Source of the DNA: Stackebrandtia nassauensis DSM 44728
GTDB lineage: Bacteria > Actinomycetota > Actinomycetes > Mycobacteriales > Micromonosporaceae
NCBI RefSeq assembly: GCF_000024545.1
Contig: NC_013947.1
Location: forward strand, 1,984,001-2,048,000
Reading direction: 5' to 3'
Length of the DNA stretch: 64,000 nucleotides
Made by a program: the position numbers and the translations under genes. Shown one piece after another: positions 10,801 to 17,700 of this stretch (the stretch's first letter is position 1; the number at the start of each line of letters is the position of its first letter). The notes beneath the pieces were generated by a model. The model ran no database searches. It was not told where the DNA came from and was given only the letters and a program-made list of their open reading frames with translations.

Positions 10801-11746
10801 GTTCCCCGGTCTCGGTCGCCCCGGGCACCACCGGGAACCGGAAGCCGACCTTGGTGGCGGCATTGCTGAGCGCCTCGGAACGCACCGCTGTGGACAGTGC
10901 GAAGACGTATCCGGCCAACCGTTCGGCCTCGGCCTCACCGGTGGGGTAGTAGGACGCCAGCTCGCCCTCGAACTTCTTGCGCGCCTGCTCCTCGGCCTGC
11001 GCCTGCTCGGAGCTCTCCCCGGGCGTCACGGTGTAGAGGTTCTCCAGGACGTTGGTCCCCAGTGGCGGCCGGGGCCGGAACTTGGCGTTCCACACGATCT
11101 CGGAGGCGATGTGCCGCGCCTGCTGCGGGGTCAGGTCGCTCAGCGCGACCGAACCGTCCTTGGGGTCGTTGCCCAGCACCTTCTCCACCGCCGACTTCAG
11201 CTCGGCGAAGCCCGGCGGCTGTCCGTTGGCGGGAAGGTCCACATAGGCGTCGTCGGGGTTCTTCTCCAGGCCCGGCGACACGATGGGCAGGTACAGGCTC
11301 GTCGGTTCCAGGTTCGGGAAGGCCAGGCTGGCGGGCAGCGGCCCGGCGTTGACCGGCACGTTGAAGTACAGCTGCTTGTGGATGATGGTCCCGGTGCCCC
11401 GGGTGATCTCCAGTCGCAGGTCGCTGGTGGAGTGCTCGGGATGCGAGGCCAGCGACGGAACCTCGATGACGGCGGTGGCCACCGCCAGCGGCTGCGGCGG
11501 CTTCGGCGGCGGTCCGACGTCCGGCGGCGAGTAGTGCTGCACGATCCGCGAGGTCGGCGCCGGGAGCCACGGCTTGCTGTTGTCCGGCGGCGCCACGTAC
11601 TCGGCGGTGCCGATCTCGGTGCCGCCCGGCAGCACCTTGGTGCGCAGGTCGAAGACCTTGATCTTCAGTCCGGTCAATGAGGACGTGAAGGCCGATCCAC
11701 TGGTTGGTGCTACCGGGTGTATCCGGATGACGATCAACGCGGCCAT
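1871..11746 (-). CDS. Tc toxin subunit A-like pore-forming protein
   Basis: 3291 aa, larger than the roughly 2500 aa usual for TcA. AAGGAG lies a few bases before ATG 11746. In Tc toxins TcA forms the pentameric shell and translocation pore. Order seen: an N-terminal region of unknown fold (1 to about 660); a VRP1/SpvA-like segment (about 685-800) with RRGPLGDLL and LVDLVNECLE; a PA14-like beta region (about 1530-1650); a proline-rich spacer (about 2150-2185); ALKWYELVFDPL near 2420; a long helical, coiled-coil-rich part (about 2620-2930) with a hydrophobic alanine/glycine stretch; then a TcB-binding-type domain with DYPGQYMRRVKNVTMTIPC and GPYTGVHSRLTLL (about 2960-3010). Two cysteine clusters (CCTEC near 2230, CCDEESGECEC near 3015) and a His-rich tail (HGHHH) are unusual. 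No signal peptide. It is 52 bp downstream of a TcB-TcC gene on the same strand, so they are likely co-transcribed. Confidence 0.85.
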   Translation of the reverse strand: MAALIVIRIHPVAPTSGSAFTSSLTGLKIKVFDLRTKVLPGGTEIGTAEYVAPPDNSKPWLPAPTSRIVQHYSPPDVGPPPKPPQPLAVATAVIEVPSLASHPEHSTSDLRLEITRGTGTIIHKQLYFNVPVNAGPLPASLAFPNLEPTSLYLPIVSPGLEKNPDDAYVDLPANGQPPGFAELKSAVEKVLGNDPKDGSVALSDLTPQQARHIASEIVWNAKFRPRPPLGTNVLENLYTVTPGESSEQAQAEEQARKKFEGELASYYPTGEAEAERLAGYVFALSTAVRSEALSNAATKVGFRFPVVPGATETGERFRSARVFLTAPNPPGGPVAPAFSVPANYFYVLGASLSFQVTADQRYQLALLAVEERSRRQLREAVDNGVITEGAVKINQAVRRLRALGDTGGADPTHPVTAGSTVATLVTDWLAFTGEDINAFWDALPVSDNAGHLELVLRALTGDHKALIDVIRPTATSAAQLRNRPEAEWRALFGEPINVALLPPFTKPGSAAERLNAFIRHVQKFFVVATEVTDPADPDPGGPPSFHKLGADPLSLFVQAYNSGGAPFFEFGTAWDTARVAAAVHEVFGSDPEAAAWLQQLVETIEELTWLAKDVPDEVAFSVMEALYARGFTSRSQVGQLSEDEFTTALIGTIAYEHADAIYGQSLGNGDGNGNGDGREDEFVPVNDDGCLVNCLPPDHLSALGPVRYLHELLRLTRFSTCDDLGHGTDSLSLGALLAQRRGPLGDLLASAANLGVPLPLVDLVNECLENVAAGLPAAVGAVYQTGEHTETLLEAVPEHSTPATPVAEPSGYDKLRADFSAPPLPYHQGLDINRTYLKHLRTSRFDTMRRFRRDITELVLDPAKEPAQFQRHLWRYPVRFDIAMEYLGITAEEYENLYAEDLTATWELYGFTDEVIRDVSWTNTVVWLSEFLERTGLDYCEFLQLWRSEFVVFKRAGRRDRELTFDDCEPCELDDYRIEFVNPKDAADALRRLIVFIRLWRKLRELPGGGYDFATLRDICEVLRLFDSGGHINPDFIRQLAAFQMLRDDFSLALTDGSTAAPGATGAKRTHILSLWVGPSATHWPWAIDELLDQVQVHAQVRHGCGCREPEFLKLLAENLDPLSILAGFDPGQTADTWHARPTHTLRFAEILGKIYASDFGIGEVLFLFSSDDHVDGDDPFPLQPHNEAQDSPLGLPDDETPYSLWELRDKLLAVEVSDEDVDAWSWSNISTTLRGEFGFAPQGGTDPLITLGEHYFPSILEAEGYPVPVSHRQYRTGLPLAGTAPLMWNTPAGGPYRYDIGAQELWTQLPLTDEAVIAKLSRIRQLKGPERVAVNELYFRPRADLAPFAFVFDNFTQAEEALIQEADEQARWRYFQREFARCHARCVVIAEHLAAHVDKASTRESSEGYALAWTLLRKLFADENRAVTSWEDDSGEPPEVTWPDQPSAGAFAALLGLTGTGLLGEFTPQDQPLAWREVRGPMDVFGPEENAANVQIPTVLPGLDLSLTHSQQLYASSRNGFTLANADGELLGGAQGFTAQWSGLLLVDGEGDYEFHAGMPSPEGEAPEFDPDTDMRWRVQIRRGQRSWVVLSHHWPDESAPSACSTPLPLRRGTYQLVVEFQFPQPEYDGPEDVCPVPGGFQVKYRGPDTDDVIATVPHHRLFRDRKTKPLDENIRPLSNAAKDFLELHYTSTVRDIRRTYQRAFKALLFAHRFSLSAVPAADDGQSEIDYLLAHAQDFTGTSYYRQGGGFEVHRAWFDPNFLPLKDNYFSPTPAQDRRVKPTAKRQQALFDWWERLFDYTVVRRDAYTATERPLWFLFHEAAENHPDDPAHLLRHMGVDLLHTRLLLRYYEGYQVSSEDLEDERWAVRVWHAENWVRAVREHFLVKDIRDARPDLWAGNDPGALEAGETVTGNQNLTTFVHDGCFHNGQPIRFADVKRLNDGLRERARAALLAYLCGMDRVSLPWGGFARVPRDLSELLLIDVEAGLCEKASRIEEAVTAVQTLVQRARLGLEPALELPEGFKLLWDRRFATFRVWEACARREYYPENWIDWDALEQARRSEAFTFLEDELRRVTLTVPKPGGMEYWKGHRPPVHPGLIPLQSREPAQIEGIDPEHHGWDLLGTPERAARNSWLATVGLYRGRDDDGGEDPPPTDDPPPRPNDPPPPRREVANREHGNGNGNGVHSDNVPLWVKAAIRLGVQFVRVAAAAEPPASAEFKPNHPQDEPACCTECGEVHKPGVDEYYFWPINSGHYTEREQDAGWSWHEPDMLPKLLHWESESMVHLAWTRVHNGQFMQPRRSSEGVMLDGTPKLLFRGRTADSLTFEVEGGLAPVGHDATTAPGFRYDLVTDSAVTLPLVAPSSATPPTFPGELTSYPYFGYFSPGAPVTPDSPFAPALVVAASLRTHCQYEAALKWYELVFDPLHDDSSWCYSDDGGSDNEHEPIPRGKSGHWSSDSEKKSITLHYLETLLQWGDAVMRRHSPESFARARLIFDTAARLLGERPRTINATVPFEQPPKVSNFVAIGEPVNPRLMSLYDQVRDRLALIHACVNDRRHHNGSATSKARPNVDMPYFGDTELRDGWQSDTQTCLDDGDWCAPASPYRFTYLVQKANEVAAELKALGAGLLAAYEKGDAEYLASLRSTHERQLVNLALANRQNQWREADWQVQALRKTKEIAQTRRRYYATLLANGLNSGETEYVALTGVAIGAKVAANVSEAIAQGMAIVPDMWVGVAGIAGTPLNFVQVPLGTKLAGVFSTIARISHGVADIASTTGGLRLTQAGWDRREEEWRHQVEVLDIEIDQIERQILAAERRRDVALRELNIHQRQIEQSAEVQDFLRDKFSSHDLYLFLQAETAALHRQTYELALHVARQAQRAFNYESGHTARAFLLDEAWDDLRENLLSGERMQLSLRQMEHTYLDENLREYELTKHLSLRLHFPAEFLRLQATGTCDIDIPEWMFDVDYPGQYMRRVKNVTMTIPCVAGPYTGVHSRLTLLSSATRVSPVLSDAPPRCCDEESGECECGGHNGYPLRHDDPRVVRQYAATEAIATSTGRNDSGLFELNFRDERYLPFEFAGAVSRWRIELPQQNNQFDIETVSDVVLHLGYTAREGGDNLRRAAAEVAQAQLPCAGVRYFDVAHDMPQLWHRLDADQQLPLRLSRSMFPFLTGGKQVNVSRVDMFVETCGPETPSDHHLATFAPIVCGEEVDECDRTEVHCVASDDWPNMFHGVVEGVDLAAITGSESHDLGVFRLPESLGKAERIILLCRFDVTPGSCEPVVHKGGHGHHH

Positions 11747-11798
11747 GGTTTCTCTCCTTAGTAGACCAATCGTTGTGATGCGGTGGTGGCCAGGAGGG

Positions 11799-14700
11799 TC
11801 ACCAGTACTTGCTGATCAGGTAGCCGGCGTATCCGGCCGCGGCGCCCACCGCGGCTCCGGCGGCGGTCCCCACTCCGGGGACCACCGAGCCGACCAGTGC
11901 CCCCACCCCGGCTCCGGCCAGGGTGGCGCTGCCCGCGCCGACCGCCTCGGCGACGGGTTGCGAGGCGCCCAGGGAGGTGGCCCCGGACTCGGCGAGGTTG
12001 CCCACCACCGCGCCGGTGGCCAGGCTGGCGCCCACGACGGGGGTGTAGGCGGCGGCGGTGGTCAGTCCGGCACTGGTGGCGGCCAGCGCCGTGGACGTGG
12101 TGCCGGTGGTCGCGGCGGCGGCCGACGCGGTGTAGTAGGCCCCGGCGGAGAAGGCCAGCTCGGCTTCGACGACACCCGGGACCACGCCGCGGGTGATCGC
12201 CAGCGCGCCGTTGCCGGCGGCGGCGCCGAAACCACCCGGCGCGGGCAGCGAGGCACCCGAGGACCGGGGCGAGGGCGTCGGCGGTCGGGGCGTGTAGTCC
12301 ATCTCCACCTGTGCCGAGGGCGTGCTCGGCGGCGAGGGCGGCCTGGGGGTGCTCTGCGGCGCGGCGGTGCTGACGGGCAACTGCGGCCGGGTGGGCTGTC
12401 CCTTGGAGTCGAACAGCTCGAACTGCGCCGGCGGTTCGGGGAAGGCGAAGGACTGCTGGGCGGGACCCAGCGGCGTCGACACCGGGGCGGACGTGGTGGC
12501 GGGCAACGTGACCAGCGGCGTCTGCGGGCCCGGCGGCGTCCAGGACTGGAATCCCGGCGTCAGGAAGTTCGGGTTGGTGGGCGGCTGACCGTACTTGGTG
12601 CCGGGCACCGCGCCGGGGTCGGCACCGCCGACCCGGGCGAACAGTCCGGCGGCCTTGGCGGCCTGCGAATCGGCGCGTTCCTGGACCGACTGCAGGGCGT
12701 TGGACAGCGCGTTCTGCGCGTACACGGGCGACACCGTCCCCGCCGGCTGTGACCAGAATGGATGGTCTTCGAGGTGGCCGGCGGCGATCGGCCCGTCCAG
12801 GCCCCACATCTGGGCCACCTTTTGCAGGTTGGCGCGGGTGGCGTCGGAGATGCCCCGGCCCTTGGCGGTGGCGGTCACCTGTTGCCAGAACGCCGGTGAC
12901 TGCGCGAAGTTCAGTTGCTCGGGTTCGTCGCCCTCCAAACCGCTCGGGTCGGTGCGCCGCAGCGGATTGTTGCCCACATAGGCGTACGGGCAAGCGCCGT
13001 CGCGGGGGCCGGCCGGGTCGGCCGAGGTCCAGCGCCCCAACCAGGGCGCGTAGTACCGGGCGCCCTGGTAGTACAGGCCGGACTCGGTGTCGCGTTCCTT
13101 GCCGGTGAAGCGGTAGCGCTTGGGGGTCTCGGTATGTTCGCGGGTCGACTGGAACGAGGTGCCGCCGAACGGGTAGTACTCCTCGAAACTGATCACCTGC
13201 GCCTGGTCGTCGAGCTCCAATCCGGACGAACCCAGGTGGTCGGCGAGCTGGTACCTGGTCAGGGACTCCGCGCCGGGGTCCTCGCCGGCGACGCGGCGGT
13301 CCACGATGGCCACCCGCTTCTTGTCGTCCATGACGTGGAAGCTCTGCCGCTCCACGTCCAGGTCGCCGCCGGTGTAGGTCCGCGTGATCTCGAAGCCGCC
13401 CAGATAGACGCGTTCGGAGCGCAGCTGTCCACCGTGCTCGGTGACCTTGCGCATCCGCTCGCCGGTGTTGTCGTACACGTAGTAGGTGGTCTCGGCGTCG
13501 CCGTCGTCGACGGACTGTCGTGAGCTGTGGCTGAGCTGGTCCTTGAAGTTCCAGGCCATCACCGGCAGTTCCGGCATCGCGGTGACGTTGCCGTGCGCGT
13601 CGTAGGCGAAGGACGCGTCACCCACGTCGGTGAGCCGGTTGCCGATGTCGGCCGGATCGATGAGGCTGGCCTCGGCGTAGTGGTACCGGCGCGTCCAGCC
13701 ACCGTGCCGCGGATCCGAGCCGCGGTGCCTGACCGACAGCAGGTTCCCGACGGCGTCGTAGTCGTAGCGCTCCACGTATCGCGCCATCGCCTTGCCGTCG
13801 TTGGGATGCGGCAGGCCGAGCCGCCGCTCGTCGTCCTGGCCGGTCGGCAGCTGCCCCAGGTGTTCACGGCCGTGGGCTTCGATGAGCCTGCCGGTGGAGT
13901 CGTAGGTGTAGGAGTTACCGGCCTCGACGCGCTGGTTGCGGAAGAACACCGCCTGTTTGGTGCGGTCGGTGATCCTGGTCAGGTTCCCCGACGGATCATA
14001 GACATAGGACAGATCCTGCACGGACTCCTTGCCGCGCACGGTGTGCAGCCGGGTCAGCCGGAACGTCAGCGGATGGTACTCGTAGGTCGTGACGGTGCCG
14101 TTGCCGTAGTCGACGCGGGTCCGCCTGCCCTGCGCGTCGTAGCCGACGTCGGAGACGAACTCGGTGGCGTCCTCGACGCCGCCCACTCTGACCTCCAGGT
14201 GGTCCAGCAGCCCGGACTCGTTGAAGCGCGGATGACTGACGGTGCCGTCCGGAGCGACCGTCCGCACCGGACGGTTGAGCGCGTCGTAGCCGGTGCGGGA
14301 GTCGTGGACCGCCGCCTCCAACGGCACGTCGGTCGACCAGTCCGGGGAACGCCGGTACTCGGTGGCCAGCTGCCGGGTGGCCCGCACCGGATTGCCCTTG
14401 AAGTCGAAGTCCCGGTTGACCGCGACCCCGGCCGCGTCGAAGCGACGGTGGACTTTCAACCGCAGGTTGCGTTTCGACGCGTCCGTGACGGTCTCGCCGT
14501 ACTCGATGCGTTCGTGCTGGATCTCGCCGTCCAGGTCACCGCCGGACACGAAGTATCCGGTGGCGCGGCGCAGGACGTCGTACTCGTTGCGGTAGTCGAA
14601 ACCGTTGTCGTGCCAAGCGCGCACCGGCAGCGCGTCGATGCTGTCCAGCAGCAGTCGGCGCCCGGAGTCCATACCGGACTGGGAAACCCGCTGACCGAGC

Positions 14701-17700
14701 ATGTCGTACTCGCAGGCCGTCATCACCCGGCCCAGGGCGTCGGTCACCCGCAGCTCGTTGCCCTCGATGTCCAGTTCGGTCAGTATCCGTTGCCGCTCGT
14801 CGACGGTGGCCCCGTCGCGGACGAACCGGTTGCGGGCCAGGCTCAGGAAGGTACGCCCCTGCGAGTCGAACCAGCTGGTGGCGAAGGTCCCCGCGTGCGG
14901 TTCGGTCGCGCGGGCCGCCTCCCGTTCGGCCTGACCCAGCTCACCGCCGACCCGCTGTTCGTACCAGCTGGTCCAGTCCGGAACCGAGTCGAAATAGGAC
15001 TGCACGAAGCCGCCGATGTCGCCGTCCTTGCGGGGATCGGTCAGCAGCGTGTCGCTGGCGTCCCAGAAGTCCTGCCGCCACGGGTCGAAGACGGTCTTCT
15101 CCCAGGTGTCGTCGGGGTTGAGCACCGCCACCACCCGGGTGAGCGGGTCGTAGAACATCACCGGACTGACGCCGAAGGGACTGTCGGGCTGGTAGCGGTG
15201 CGTGTCCGAATAGAACGGTTCGTATTGGCGGACCGGCTTTCCCTTGTTGTTGAACACGGTCCAGCCGCTGACGATCCAGCGGGGATCGGCGGTCCCGCCG
15301 CCGGGAACCGGCCCCGGCTCGGCTATCGCCTTGCGCTGGATCTCGCGGCCGAAACCGTCCGAATACGACAGTCGGTGCTGGAGCCGCGCCTCGGCGCCGA
15401 CATCGAGGTCCGACACGTGGGTCTCACGCGCGATGGTGGCACTGGCGACCGGCGACGGACGCTCCTCGTCGCGGGTCCGCAGATAGGCCAGCCGGTCGTG
15501 GAGGACCCGGTTGGACGCGGTGCCCAACAGCCGGGCCGCCGACTCCCGGGGATCGTCGACATAGGCCGCGATGTCGGCCTCGGACAGGTCGATCGTGAAG
15601 TCGTCGAGGCTGTCGCCGAGGTCCTGGCCGTCCTTGGCCATGACCGCGGTGCCCGCCACCTCGCCCAGCGCGTCGTAGGCGATCCGGTTGCGGTTGCCGT
15701 TGGGATCGGTGATCTGCCACGGCAACAGCACCCGGTAGTCGTTGTCGGCGCGCACCTCGTTGCCGAGCGGGTCGCGGGTGACGACGACGGCGAGATCGTG
15801 CTCGTCGTACTCGGCCACCGACGTGGCGCCGAAGGCGTCGCGGACGCGGCGGACACCGAAGAAGTGCGACCGGGCGTGCGCCAGTTCCTCGGCCGCCGAG
15901 TCCTCCGGGGCCGGGGACAGGAAACCCCGCCCCGACGGCGCCCACAGCGCGCCGTCGAAGCCGACGTAACCGGCTTCGGCGAGCACGGCCTCGTCCACCC
16001 GGTCCCCGTACAGTTCGTCGAGCATGTCGGGGGTGAACGCCTGCCGGTAGCTTTCGAACGGGAGCCCCTGCGCCTCGAGGACACCGAACGGCAGCGGCCC
16101 GTCCAGATCGTCACGGCGGTACCGGACCCGCACCTGTTCCACCAGTCGCCGCCCGACACCGGTCTGTGTGTCGCGGTACGGGATATCGGCGGTCGTGTCC
16201 GCCAGCCCGGCTTCCAGTTCGGTGAAGTCGAAGACGTTGAACCCCTTGCCGTCACCCGACACGGGCGCCAGCCCCCGGATCTCGAAGGCCCGGTTGCCAC
16301 TGGGCTGCGGCAGCCGGTAGTCGTCGGCGTCGTCCACGGTGTTGGTGTAGTCGAACTCGGTGTACAAGACCTGCGTCAGGCGTTGCAGCGCGTCCTCACC
16401 GGACAGTTCCGGATCGCCGAAGCGACGGGGATAGTTGACGGCGGCGCTGGCCAGCGTGTTGCCGAACTCGTCGACGCGCAGCACCACCTCGTGGGCCAGC
16501 CGGGGATCGGCGAACGGCTGTCCGGCCAGTGTGTACAGTGTGCGTTCGTAGTCGGCGGTGATGGTCTCGCGGCCGTGGACCTGGAACACCGCGAAGCCGT
16601 CGGGACCCGCTTCCCGCAGCCGCCGCACCCCGTAGTTCTGTTCCACCACCGTGTAGGGGATCTCGGAGGTCACGCCCCCGTCGAGCGCGAACACCTCCTT
16701 GCGCAACAGCTTGCCCCGCAGGGCCCGCAGCGCCTGTCGCTCCTCCTCGGGGCTGAGTCCGTCCGGCAGCACCGTGTCGGGCAGCAGCAGTTCGGCGTCG
16801 CCCTCGGGCCGGTAGTACTCGCCCGCCAGCTGCCGCGAGATCCGCTCGGTGCCCAGGTGCGCCCCGGTGTGGAACCAGGTCTTCATCAGCACCGGCGGCA
16901 GCTGCGTCACGGCGTCCACGTTCGACGCGGCGAGCGCGGGGAAGGTCTCGGTGTCGAGCTGTTCGACCATCGCGAAGCCCCGGAACTCGCGCTCGACGCC
17001 GTCGAAGTAGCCGTGGTGGTACGTGTAGGTGGTGGCGAAGCGGTGCCCGGAGATCCGGTCGACGATCTCCACACGGGACACCACGTGCACCGGGAACGGC
17101 AACCTGGTGATCCAGTCCCGGCCGTCGCGCTGGTCGTCCAGGTAGAAGCGGGTCGAGGGCGTGTACTCGATGCGCGTCTCGGCACCCATGTTGTTGACAA
17201 TGGACGTCAGCAGGTGCGGTTTGGTGCTGCCCATGAGGTCCAGGTACCGCACCCGGGTCCCGGTCTCGGCCAGCAGCGGCGACGACCACACCAGGCAGGC
17301 GGTGCCGTTGCCCAGCAGGTCCACGGTCGACACCCGCGCGAGCCAGTCAGCGCGCGGAAACGCCACCCCCAGACCCTGGGGTGCCTCCCAGGCGTTGCCG
17401 CAACGGTTGCGGTACACCCGCGCCTCAGTGCGGTGCAGGTAGATCAGGTCGACGGTCCCAGAACCGTCGATGTCGGCCAGCCGAATCCGTCGCGGATCGA
17501 ACTGGTCGGGCTCGTCCAGCCACGGCGAGTCGTCCATGGTGACGCGGGCACCGAAGACCCCGTAGCCGAGGTTCGGCCAGTAGCAGACCTCCCCGTTACG
17601 GACACGCACCATATCGGACAGTCCGTCACCGGACATGTCGGCCAGGTACACCGCGTCCTCGCCGTGGGCGAACACCAACCGGGGCCCGTCGGCCTCGTCC

